Assembly: GCA_034429215.1 (NCBI GenBank)
Contig: DAOUGI010000013.1
Location: forward strand, 1 to 42,866
Reading direction: 5' to 3'
Length of the DNA stretch: 42,866 bases
Source of the DNA: JAFGOG01 sp034429215
GTDB taxonomy: Bacteria; Chloroflexota; Anaerolineae; JAAYZQ01
Numbering within the stretch: position 1 is the first letter of the stretch; every line of letters begins with the position of its first letter. The notes below the pieces were generated by a model. The model saw nothing but the letters and a program-made list of their open reading frames with translations, was not told the origin of the DNA and searched no databases. Position numbers and translations under genes: made by a program. Shown one piece after another: positions 31,976 to 40,961 of the stretch.

Positions 31976-32862
31976 CGGCTGCGATGCCGGCAGACGCATC
32001 GGGCACAGGGGGCCATCTACAGGCTGTCCTGCGGCAGGCCGTCCAGGCCCTCCAGAACGCCGGGGTGGGTGAGGCCCGGCTCGATGCCGAGCTGTTGCTG
32101 GGCCATACTCTGGGCCTGAACCGGGCGGCGATCCTGGCTCAGCCCGATCGCCCCCTGACCCCCAAGGAGCTGACCCGCTTTCGAGACCTGGTCGCCCGCC
32201 GCGCCGCCCGCGAGCCCTTGCCCTACATCACCGGTCACCGCGAGTTCTTTGGCCTCGGCTTGGTCGTCGATGCCTGCGTGCTCATCCCCCGGCCCGAGAC
32301 CGAGCTGCTGGTCGAGCATGCCCTGCGCATCGCCCGGCGGATGACCGGGCCATTGGAGGTTGCCGACGTGGGGTCTGGGAGTGGGGCAATCGCCGTCGCG
32401 CTGGCCGTGCATCTGCCTCAAGCCACCGTCTATGCCCTCGACGATTCGGCGGGGGCGCTGGCTGTGACCGCCGAAAACGCCCGGCGCCACAACGTGGCCG
32501 GCCGGATCCGGTGCCGGCAGGGGGACCTCCTGGCGTCGCTGCCCGGACCTGTGGATCTGATAGCTGCCAACCTGCCCTACGTCACCACCGGAGAATGGGC
32601 TGAGCTGCTGCCCGAGCTCCGCGACTATGAGCCCCGCGCGGCGCTGGACGGCGGCCCAGACGGACTGGATGCCATCCGCCGCCTGGTGGCGACCGCCGGC
32701 CCATTCCTGCACCCCGGCGGCGCCCTTTTGCTCGAGATCGGCGCGAGCCAGGGGTCTGCTGTGCTCACCCTGGCCCGCCGCCAATTTCCGGCCGCTGATG
32801 TCCAGTTACACCGCGATTACGCCGGCTTGGACCGCCTCGTCATCGTCCAGTTGTCAGGCTGA
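31972..32862 (+). CDS. prmC: Release factor glutamine methyltransferase PrmC/HemK
   Basis: A 296-residue N5-glutamine methyltransferase that modifies the GGQ glutamine of release factors using SAM. The N-terminal helical bundle (about 10-90) is followed by the Rossmann fold with DVGSGSGAIAVALA and the substrate-binding motif NLPY (200-203), where most homologues have NPPY. Other hallmarks are ITGHREFFGL and LIPRPETELLVEHAL. The GTG at 31972 overlaps the prfA stop (GTGA) and has GCAGG just upstream; an ATG at 31984 is the alternative. Its end overlaps the converging minus-strand methyltransferase gene by 9 bases. Confidence 0.94.
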   Translation: MTAAMPADASGTGGHLQAVLRQAVQALQNAGVGEARLDAELLLGHTLGLNRAAILAQPDRPLTPKELTRFRDLVARRAAREPLPYITGHREFFGLGLVVDACVLIPRPETELLVEHALRIARRMTGPLEVADVGSGSGAIAVALAVHLPQATVYALDDSAGALAVTAENARRHNVAGRIRCRQGDLLASLPGPVDLIAANLPYVTTGEWAELLPELRDYEPRAALDGGPDGLDAIRRLVATAGPFLHPGGALLLEIGASQGSAVLTLARRQFPAADVQLHRDYAGLDRLVIVQLSG

Positions 32863-33708
32863 TCCCTTGAAGGCCAGCAGGCCGAACGCCTCTGGCCGGC
32901 GGACGATCCGCTCAAAACCGGCCTCCTGGAGCCGGCGTATGGCCCCCTTCATCACGTTGTGCCCTGACTTGCTCTCCAGGTCGCCGATGTAGTGGAACAG
33001 GCGGCCGCCCCGCTTCAATACCCGGAAAAGCTGCCGGTAGCAGGCTGCCGAGTAGAGCTCGCCGGCCAGGCTAAAGGTCGGCGGGTCGTGGATGATCCGT
33101 GAAAATGTCCCGTCGGCAAAACCGGGCAGCTCGTCCAACGTATCACCCACGATTTGCTCGATGCGAGGATTGTCGAACAGCGACCGTGACCAGGGGTTCA
33201 GCCGCGCCACCGCCAACACCTCCGGATCGAGCTCGATGGTCACCACCCGGGCAGCGATCCTGGCCGCCTGGATGGCGGTATAGCCCAAGCCGGTCGCCGT
33301 GTCCAGCAGCCGGCCACCGTCGGGCGAGGCGGCGCGGATCTTGGTCAGGGTATCCCGGCGGGGATCGGTGCCTTTGATGCGGTGCATTGGGATGCCTGAG
33401 ATGAGCAGGGTGGGCGCCCCGCTCGTCGGCATCAGACTGTAGAAACGGTCGAACTGTTCGGAGTAGCGCTGTATCTTGACGGCGCTGTTGTCCTCGACCA
33501 CAAAACAGGTCAGCTCGTTATCGGCTATCGCTTCGACATCGGCCCACGGCAGCCACTCAACGCCGTGCGAAGCAAAGACGATCCGGTCCGGCTCGAGCAC
33601 AACCTCGCTGGTCGTCAGGCCCAGGTCGAGTGAGGTCGATGCGCTGCTCCGGGCTCCCTCCCGGGCAAGGAGGAGAGGCTTGACTTGAAAGGAGGACAGG
33701 ATGATCAA
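32854..33708 (-). CDS. COG2521-type predicted methyltransferase, archaeal-like
   Basis: A 284-residue protein closely resembling COG2521, described as a predicted archaeal methyltransferase. Shared stretches are TSLDLGLTTSEVVL, MPTSGAPTLLISGIPMHRIKGTDP (seen here in two parts), LLDTATGLGYTAIQAA as the SAM-binding loop, TIELDPEVLAVARLNPWS, and IIHDPPTFSLAGELYS as the catalytic-type motif. The substrate is unknown; the DPP motif suggests an amino group in a base or protein. Homology begins near FQVKPLLLA, so the start is placed at the TTG at 33708, without a clear ribosome-binding site. A palindromic repeat (33724-33750) lies immediately upstream, between this gene and the PIG-L gene, and may have displaced the original leader. 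It is probably the last gene of the epimerase operon. Confidence 0.82.
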   Translation of the reverse strand: MIILSSFQVKPLLLAREGARSSASTSLDLGLTTSEVVLEPDRIVFASHGVEWLPWADVEAIADNELTCFVVEDNSAVKIQRYSEQFDRFYSLMPTSGAPTLLISGIPMHRIKGTDPRRDTLTKIRAASPDGGRLLDTATGLGYTAIQAARIAARVVTIELDPEVLAVARLNPWSRSLFDNPRIEQIVGDTLDELPGFADGTFSRIIHDPPTFSLAGELYSAACYRQLFRVLKRGGRLFHYIGDLESKSGHNVMKGAIRRLQEAGFERIVRRPEAFGLLAFKGSA

Positions 33709-33723
33709 CGCGCCATTCCGAGA

Positions 33724-33750
33724 GGGCGGCCACGCAGGGCCGCCCCTACA
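33724..33750. repeat. Palindromic GGGC...GCCCCTACA repeat, copy 1 (intergenic)
   Basis: An imperfect inverted repeat beginning GGGCGGCCAC and ending GGCCGCCCCTACA, in the gap between the PIG-L stop and the archaeal-type methyltransferase. The same pattern in the same orientation occurs at 35611, 39495 and, more diverged, 36511. Confidence 0.8.
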
Positions 33751-33755
33751 TCTTG

Positions 33756-34610
33756 TCAGCGAAGACCGGCAAACAGGTCGTGCCGGCCCTCGTCGCTCTC
33801 GACCGTGCTCTCGACTAGTTGGAAGCACTCCAAGCTCTGCAGCTCGCGCATGGTATCGGCGGGGAGTGCGGCGAAGAGACTGTCCGGCTTGAGCTGGGTG
33901 GCATGGCATTGCAAGGCCGCCCGCTTGACGTCCCAGAAATCCCGGACATGGACGTCGGTGGTACAGGCTTCATCGGGCAGGCCGAACGGCTCGGCCATGA
34001 ACTTTTTTACGCGAGGATGCTCGGCCAGGCCCAATTCCTGCATCTTGGCCGCGACTTCCCGGAAGAACCGGCGCGGGATGGCTGTGTAGTACAGCTTTTT
34101 GGGGCGATAAGGCGCCAGACCAGCCGCGATCTGTTCCGGGTATTGGCCGGGATCGCCGGCCGCGGCAAAGGCCGCCTTGGTGTGCTTGTGGACCGCGACG
34201 TGGTCCGGGTGGCCGTAGCCGCCCGTCTCGTCGTGCGTGACCACTACGTCGGGGCGCTCGCGGCGGATGTGGGCCACGATCCTGCCCACCGCCTCGGCGG
34301 GATCGGCCATGGCCAGGGCGTGGGGGTTTTGGTTGTCAGGCGAGCCGGCCATCCCCGAATCGCGGTAGCCGAGAAAGTGCAAATCGTCTACCTTTAACAC
34401 CCGGCAGGCGCAACGCAGCTCCTGTTCCCGGACCTCTCCCAGCCGCTCGGGAGTGGCCAGACTGGGGTCGCTGATCTCGCCTGCTTCTCCCCGCGTGGCG
34501 CAGATCAACACCACTCGCACCTGTGGATCGGCGCCATAGCGCGCCAAGGTGCTTCCGATACCAAACGATTCGTCATCTGGGTGCGCAAAAACAGCCATCA
34601 AACTAAGCAT
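33756..34610 (-). CDS. PIG-L/LmbE family deacetylase
   Basis: A 284-residue zinc-dependent deacetylase of the PIG-L/LmbE family (N-acetylglucosaminyl-phosphatidylinositol, MshB and BshB type). The zinc-binding AHPDDE motif is at 9-14 and the second metal site HPDH at 134-137, both intact. GEAGE (41-45) and LGYRDSGM are further family marks. The ATG at 34610 has an AGGT-type site 8 bases upstream; a TTG at 34616 is too close to that site. It follows an epimerase gene by 12 bases, so its substrate is probably an N-acetylated sugar or sugar conjugate, for example in thiol or glycolipid synthesis. Which one cannot be decided from the sequence. Confidence 0.93.
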   Translation of the reverse strand: MLSLMAVFAHPDDESFGIGSTLARYGADPQVRVVLICATRGEAGEISDPSLATPERLGEVREQELRCACRVLKVDDLHFLGYRDSGMAGSPDNQNPHALAMADPAEAVGRIVAHIRRERPDVVVTHDETGGYGHPDHVAVHKHTKAAFAAAGDPGQYPEQIAAGLAPYRPKKLYYTAIPRRFFREVAAKMQELGLAEHPRVKKFMAEPFGLPDEACTTDVHVRDFWDVKRAALQCHATQLKPDSLFAALPADTMRELQSLECFQLVESTVESDEGRHDLFAGLR

Positions 34611-34622
34611 CGACAATACCTG

Positions 34623-35579
34623 TTATCTGTTTTCTTGATGGAAACGAGGATCCCGTTCCAGGGTGAGCTTTAGCCCTTCTTCCAGAATCGTGTGCGGCTC
34701 CCAGCCAAGCAGCCGCCGGGCCAGCCGTATGTTTGCCACCAGGCGCGACACACCTCCCGATTGCCCGCGGTTGTGGAGGATGCTTACCCGATTGGGCTCC
34801 CCTTCCTGGTGCCGGCCGGTCACGCGGGCTATGGAGGCGGCCAGGTCGTTGATGCTAACCCCTCGCCCGGAGCCGACGTTGATCACAGCGCGGTTCACCG
34901 CAGTGGCGGTCGCGGCGGCCAGCAGCGCATCGACCACGTCGTCGACGTAGCAAAAGTCGCGGGTCTGGGTGCCGTCGCCCTGGATCACCAGCGACCCCCC
35001 ACTCTGCGCCTGCTTGAGAAGCTGGGGGATGACCGGCGGGTAACTGGCCGGCAGCTCCTGTCCCGGCCCGTAGGCGTTAAAGATGCGCAATGACACCGTC
35101 TCGATGCCGTACAACGCGCCCAGGGTCGAGACGTAATATTCGGCGGCGATCTTGCTCACGCCGTAGGGCGAATTGGGGTTGGGAGTCTGCTGTTCGTCGA
35201 TCGGCTGGTGCGCCTGCTCGCCATACAGCGCTCCGGACGAGGCAAACACCACCCGCCTGACGCCGGTATCGCGCATGGCTTCCATGACGGCCACCGTGCC
35301 GGTGACGTTGACGTCGTTATACTCTGCCGGGTAGTGGATCGATTCGGGGACCCGCACCCGCGCGGCCAGGTGGTAGACACAGTCCACGCCCTGCAGCAAC
35401 GTCCACAGCTTGGGCACGTCCTTGACGTCGCCGCGGGTCAACAGCACGTCGGGCTGCAGCCGCCTGGAATCGCCGGCCGACAGGTCGTCGAGAGCCAAAA
35501 CTGTGTGCCCTTCGCCGGCCAACCGGTTGGCCAGTACCGAGCCGATAAACCCGGCGCCGCCGGTCAATAGAACGCGCAT
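34623..35579 (-). CDS. NAD-dependent sugar-nucleotide epimerase/dehydratase
   Basis: A 318-residue extended short-chain dehydrogenase of the UDP-glucose 4-epimerase-like group. The NAD-binding GGAGFIGS is at 7-14, the acidic D31-D32 binds the adenine ribose, and the active site comprises S114/S115 (ASSGALYGE) and Y139-x3-K143 (PYGVSKIAAEYY). RIFNAYGPGQ and GDGTQTRDFCYVDDVVDA are typical of sugar-nucleotide epimerases. The exact sugar is uncertain. The ATG at 35579 is preceded by GGGAAAGTGA, and a promoter about 150 bases upstream implies a long leader that contains two hairpins. It leads an operon with the PIG-L deacetylase, consistent with a glycan or thiol pathway. Confidence 0.92.
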   Translation of the reverse strand: MRVLLTGGAGFIGSVLANRLAGEGHTVLALDDLSAGDSRRLQPDVLLTRGDVKDVPKLWTLLQGVDCVYHLAARVRVPESIHYPAEYNDVNVTGTVAVMEAMRDTGVRRVVFASSGALYGEQAHQPIDEQQTPNPNSPYGVSKIAAEYYVSTLGALYGIETVSLRIFNAYGPGQELPASYPPVIPQLLKQAQSGGSLVIQGDGTQTRDFCYVDDVVDALLAAATATAVNRAVINVGSGRGVSINDLAASIARVTGRHQEGEPNRVSILHNRGQSGGVSRLVANIRLARRLLGWEPHTILEEGLKLTLERDPRFHQENR

Positions 35580-35610
35580 CGTGTCACTTTCCCACTGTGT
35601 TTTCTTGGGA

Positions 35611-35637
35611 GGGCAACCACACGAGGTTGCCCCTACA
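35611..35637. repeat. Palindromic GGGC...GCCCCTACA repeat, copy 2 (epimerase leader)
   Basis: An inverted repeat GGGCAACCAC...GGTTGCCCCTACA in the predicted 5' leader of the epimerase gene. The paired changes relative to copy 1 (AA with TT) keep the stem, suggesting that the fold is what is conserved. Confidence 0.8.
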
Positions 35638-35671
35638 GTGTGGCCGGTCGCCTATCCTTGCCGGAGCCGCC

Positions 35672-35688
35672 AGGAGCGCGGCGCTCCT
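35672..35688. repeat. GC-rich short inverted repeat
   Basis: AGGAGCGC and GCGCTCCT separated by one base form a tight palindrome within the long leader upstream of the epimerase gene. It may be another dispersed palindromic element, or an RNA hairpin; no second copy was found in the window. Confidence 0.45.
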
Positions 35689-35735
35689 TCTGGTCGCGGC
35701 ACAGGGGGTTGGCCAGGCCATACCGTGTGATCTAT

Positions 35736-35764
35736 AGTATAGCACTTCTGGCCGCTTTTGCCAA
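35736..35764 (-). promoter_or_regulatory. Extended -10 promoter of the epimerase/PIG-L operon
   Basis: On the minus strand TTGGCA (35759-35764) and TATACT (35736-35741) are spaced by 17 bases, with TGC just before the -10 box (extended -10). Transcription would start near 35729, giving a leader of about 150 bases before the ATG at 35579. Confidence 0.75.
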
Positions 35765-35854
35765 GCGGTGGATCGTCTTACTCCGGGACCGGCAAAGCCG
35801 AAACCACGAACCCAATCCTGCTTTGGGGGTAGTCCAAAAATGTAGCACAAGGGG

Positions 35855-36691
35855 TCAAGGTGTAGCAGGCTTAAGGGGTAGATCGGCGTTGAACCAGTGA
35901 TAAGCGCCAAGCGAACGAAAGCCGGCCGCTAGAAGGGTGTGAAGCAGGGGCTGGTCCTGTCTTGGAACCATGGCGCTGACCTCGTCCAGCCCAGAGGCCA
36001 TGGCCCGGCTCATGGCGTGGTAAACCAGGGTCTCCCGCACTGCCCGGCTGGGAGCGCTGAGCGATTCGATCCAGATGCCGCAGTATAGGAGGGTCTCGAC
36101 CTCGATCAGCTCGGCATGGCCGGCCGGCCGGCCATGATCCTCGGCCAGTAGCCGTGTCGACCCAGGGCGATTTTGGGTGTCGGTTGCTTCATGGACCGAC
36201 ACGCCGGGCGCGGGCTTGGGGGCAGGCGCCTGCTCGTCGAAACGGCGGATCACTAGCGTGCAAACCTCAGGTTCCGCTTGAAAGCCGGCGCGGGCAAAGG
36301 CCCGCACCGAGCGGCGGTTGCCGGCAGCCACTACCGCCCGCGCCCGGCCGGCCAGGCCCGCGCCGGCAGCGGCGGCCGTCTGAATCAGCTGCCGGCCCAG
36401 CCCTCGGCCCTGCCGGTCGGGGTGCACCGCCAGCAGATCGATCTCCCACCACGTGCCCTGCCGGCTGCCGATCGGAAAGGCGATGCAAAAGCCGGCAACG
36501 GTCTCCTGCAGGGGCGTGCGGCCGTGCGCTCCTACAGAATCGACGGCTAACCAAGCGCGCTGTGAGCCATTGCCCGGTTGGAGCATTGTCTGAACCTGGT
36601 GAGCAGTGTATGGGCACTCGGCAAAGGTGGCCTGTTCTACGGCGAGCAGTCCCTCGGCGTCGGCGAACGAACCGTCGAAAGCGCGGATCAT
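35855..36691 (-). CDS. Tandem GNAT acetyltransferase-like protein
   Basis: A 278-residue protein of the GNAT N-acetyltransferase superfamily. The first GNAT domain (about 1-150) has the acetyl-CoA pocket in VHPDRQGRGLGRQLIQTA (the Q/RxxGxG/A motif) and a CIAFPIGS strand before it. The second half (about 165-278) resembles a degenerate GNAT fold without a clear acetyl-CoA loop. Residues 52-61 (SVGAHGRTPL) are encoded by a member of the palindromic repeat family, in the loop between early beta strands. The ATG at 36691 lies 7 bases after a TATATA box, so the transcript should be leaderless. The acetyl acceptor is unknown. Confidence 0.83.
   Translation of the reverse strand: MIRAFDGSFADAEGLLAVEQATFAECPYTAHQVQTMLQPGNGSQRAWLAVDSVGAHGRTPLQETVAGFCIAFPIGSRQGTWWEIDLLAVHPDRQGRGLGRQLIQTAAAAGAGLAGRARAVVAAGNRRSVRAFARAGFQAEPEVCTLVIRRFDEQAPAPKPAPGVSVHEATDTQNRPGSTRLLAEDHGRPAGHAELIEVETLLYCGIWIESLSAPSRAVRETLVYHAMSRAMASGLDEVSAMVPRQDQPLLHTLLAAGFRSLGAYHWFNADLPLKPATP
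36511..36536. repeat. Palindromic repeat, diverged copy inside the GNAT gene
   Basis: GGGGCGTGCGGCC...GCGCTCCTACA is a diverged member of the GGGC...GCCCCTACA family, embedded in frame in the GNAT gene and read as VGAHGRTPL on the minus strand. The copy in rarA is read in the same frame (VGAPPGGRP). Confidence 0.6.
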
Positions 36692-36698
36692 GGCCTCA

Positions 36699-36727
36699 TA
36701 TATACCAGCAAATTGCCGTATCGTCAA
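36699..36727 (-). promoter_or_regulatory. Leaderless promoter of the GNAT gene
   Basis: On the minus strand TTGACG (36722-36727) and TATATA (36699-36704) are spaced by 17 bases. Seven bases separate the -10 box from the ATG, placing the transcript start on the start codon. Confidence 0.8.
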
Positions 36728-36733
36728 GGTCGC

Positions 36734-36762
36734 TTGCCAGGATGCCTGAAAATGGGTATAAT
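36734..36762 (+). promoter_or_regulatory. Promoter of the membrane/spermidine-synthase-like gene
   Basis: TTGCCA (36734-36739) and TATAAT (36757-36762) are spaced by 17 bases. Its -35 box lies only 6 bases from the -35 box of the divergent GNAT promoter. Transcription would start near 36769, with a leader of about 60 bases that includes AAGGAGAGG. Confidence 0.8.
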
Positions 36763-36829
36763 GGCCCGGCAAACCGGCGGCACAGGTGAACCGCCCCCGC
36801 TGTGATTATGAATAGTTAAGGAGAGGTGC

Positions 36830-38374
36830 GTGAACGTTCGGCGTTTTTTGATCCTGCTCATCGTCTTCGTTGGTGGTATTACCAGTCTGGGGGTTGAGAT
36901 GGCCGCGTCGCGGCTGCTCGATCCCTATTTTGGCAACTCGCTGATCATCTGGGCGGTGCTGATCGGCATGGTGCTGCTGTACCTGACGATAGGCTATTAC
37001 ATCGGCGGCAAGTGGGCCGACCGGCGGCCGCACGACCGGACCTTGTACCAGATCACCGCCTGGGCGGCGTTTCTGCTTGGACTGGTGCCCTTAATCGCGC
37101 GGCCGGTGCTTGCCTGGTCGGTGCGCGGCTTTGCCGAGTACAGCGCCGGCATCCTGGCCGGGTCGCTGCTTGGCGTGGTGCTGCTCTTTTCGGTGCCGAT
37201 CACGCTGCTCGGCTGCATCTCGCCCTTTGCCCTCCGGCTGGTTGTCACCGACGTTGGGTCGGCGGGCAAGACGGCGGGCGGGCTGTATGCACTGTCGACC
37301 GTGGGCAGCCTGGTGGGCACTTTTTTGCCGGTGCTGGTCCTGATCCCCTCCATCGGCACACGCAACACCTTTTTCCTGTTTGCGTTCCTACTGATGATCG
37401 TATCGCTGACCGGCCTGTTCTGGTCGATGAAGGCCAAGGCCCTGCCTTACCTGCTCATGCCGCTGGTGTTGATTGCCCTGATCCTGCTCTTTCCGGCCGG
37501 CCTGATCAAACCGACCGAGTATGGCGAGCTGATCTGGGAGGGTGAATCGTCACACAACTATATCCAGGTCGTCCAGGTCGGCGATGAGGTGTGGCTGCGG
37601 CTGAACGAGGGACAGGGGGTGCACTCGATCTATAACCCCAACAGCGTGCTGATCGGCGGCATCTGGGATTACTTTATGATCGCGCCCTATTTTAACAACA
37701 CGCCTTATACCGCGGACCAGGTGGGCAGCCTGGCCCTGATCGGGCTGGCCGCCGGGACGGTGCCCAAGCAGTACACCGCCGTCTATGGGCCGATTCCGAT
37801 CGACGGCGCCGAGCTTGACCCGGAGATCGTGGCCGCCGGCCGCAAGTATTTCGACATGAACGAACCGAACCTGAACGCCGTGGCCCAGGACGGGCGCTAT
37901 TTCTTGACGAACAGCCCGCGCAGCTATGACGTGATCGCCATCGACGCCTACCGGCCGCCCTATATCCCCTTTCACCTGACAACCCGCGAGTTTTTTGCCG
38001 AGGTCCGCGACCACCTGACCGACAATGGAGTGGTGGCGATCAACGTCGGCCGCACCCGCACCAACTGGAGCCTGGTCAACGTCCTGGCCGGCACTCTCAA
38101 GGCAGTATTTCCCAACGTTTACACCGTCGACCTGGCCTCGTCCGGCTCGGACCTGAGCAACGTCCTGGTCGTAGCCACCAAGCAGCCGACCAGCCTCGAC
38201 AACCTGGCCCGCAATGCCGAGCTGATGACCAACCCGATCCTGCGCGAGGTGGCCGGCAGCGCCATCCCCCGCGCCGCCGAGTTCACTACCCCCGGCGTCG
38301 TCTTTACCGACGACAAGGCGCCGGTGGAGCAGGTGGTCCACGGGCTGATCCTCAGTTTTGTGACCGGGAATTAG
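36830..38374 (+). CDS. Membrane protein with C-terminal spermidine synthase-like domain
   Basis: A 514-residue fusion. About seven to eight membrane helices fill residues 5-225, starting with the family-typical GGITSLGVEMAASRLLDPYFG. The C-terminal domain (about 235-514) is a spermidine-synthase-like Rossmann fold: LALIGLAAGTVPKQY replaces the usual glycine-rich SAM loop, DGAELDPEIVAAGRKYF binds the ribose, and YDVIAIDAYRPPYIPFHL replaces the catalytic DSSDP-type loop. These changes argue against true polyamine synthesis. Similar fusions are widespread and mostly uncharacterised. The GTG at 36830 has a strong AAGGAGAGG at 36818-36826. It stands alone between divergent and convergent genes. 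Confidence 0.87.
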   Translation: MNVRRFLILLIVFVGGITSLGVEMAASRLLDPYFGNSLIIWAVLIGMVLLYLTIGYYIGGKWADRRPHDRTLYQITAWAAFLLGLVPLIARPVLAWSVRGFAEYSAGILAGSLLGVVLLFSVPITLLGCISPFALRLVVTDVGSAGKTAGGLYALSTVGSLVGTFLPVLVLIPSIGTRNTFFLFAFLLMIVSLTGLFWSMKAKALPYLLMPLVLIALILLFPAGLIKPTEYGELIWEGESSHNYIQVVQVGDEVWLRLNEGQGVHSIYNPNSVLIGGIWDYFMIAPYFNNTPYTADQVGSLALIGLAAGTVPKQYTAVYGPIPIDGAELDPEIVAAGRKYFDMNEPNLNAVAQDGRYFLTNSPRSYDVIAIDAYRPPYIPFHLTTREFFAEVRDHLTDNGVVAINVGRTRTNWSLVNVLAGTLKAVFPNVYTVDLASSGSDLSNVLVVATKQPTSLDNLARNAELMTNPILREVAGSAIPRAAEFTTPGVVFTDDKAPVEQVVHGLILSFVTGN

Positions 38375-38417
38375 AGTAGTTGGACGCAGATTAACGGCCG
38401 CCAGAAGGCCGGCATAA

Positions 38418-38441
38418 GGCCGCCAGGCCGCCAGGCCGCCA
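38418..38441. repeat. Tandem array of GGCCGCCA (3 copies)
   Basis: Three exact 8-base units, immediately followed by a longer tandem array, in the space between two converging genes. Confidence 0.85.
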
Positions 38442-38443
38442 GA

Positions 38444-38523
38444 GGCATGCGGCACAGGCGGCATGCGGCACAGGCGGCATGCGGCACAGGCGGCGTGCGG
38501 CACAGGCGGCATGCGGCACAGGT
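38444..38523. repeat. Tandem array of a 16-bp unit (5 copies)
   Basis: Five head-to-tail copies of GGCATGCGGCACAGGC, identical apart from one A-to-G change in the fourth and a final C-to-T in the fifth. On the reverse strand the unit contains TGTGCCGCATG, which also begins the 44-base dispersed repeat at 5068. It lies between the stop codons of two converging genes and is not coding on either strand. Confidence 0.92.
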
Positions 38524-38551
38524 GAGCCCGGCATGCTTTTTCCCAAGGGGG

Positions 38552-40855
<2,304 letters not shown>

Positions 40856-40862
40856 AATCCGT

Positions 40863-40891
40863 ATTATAGCCGGGGACCGCGGTTCGGTCAA
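40863..40891 (-). promoter_or_regulatory. Leaderless promoter of rarA
   Basis: On the minus strand TTGACC (40886-40891) and TATAAT (40863-40868) are spaced by 17 bases, with 7 bases between the -10 box and the ATG at 40855. The -35 box overlaps the T-run of the upstream terminator. Confidence 0.85.
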
Positions 40892-40932
40892 AAAAGGAGC
40901 CCTCCCGCAGGCTGTGTCACCTGCGGGAGGGC
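40890..40932 (-). terminator. Intrinsic terminator of the GEVED protein gene
   Basis: A 12-base GC-rich stem (40899-40910 with 40921-40932) around a 10-base loop. On the minus strand it is followed after three bases by six Ts. It lies just past the stop of the GEVED gene and just before rarA. Confidence 0.88.
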
Positions 40933-40961
40933 CGGCGTTTGTAGCGGCGCCGGTCAACCCT

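Noticed and set aside
40..35851. The word TGTAGCACAAG at 40-50 and 35841-35851 as flanks of a mobile element
   Set aside because: The interval contains prfA, gapA and other core genes in normal order and no element functions apart from the recombinase; an 11-base match in 43 kb is not enough.
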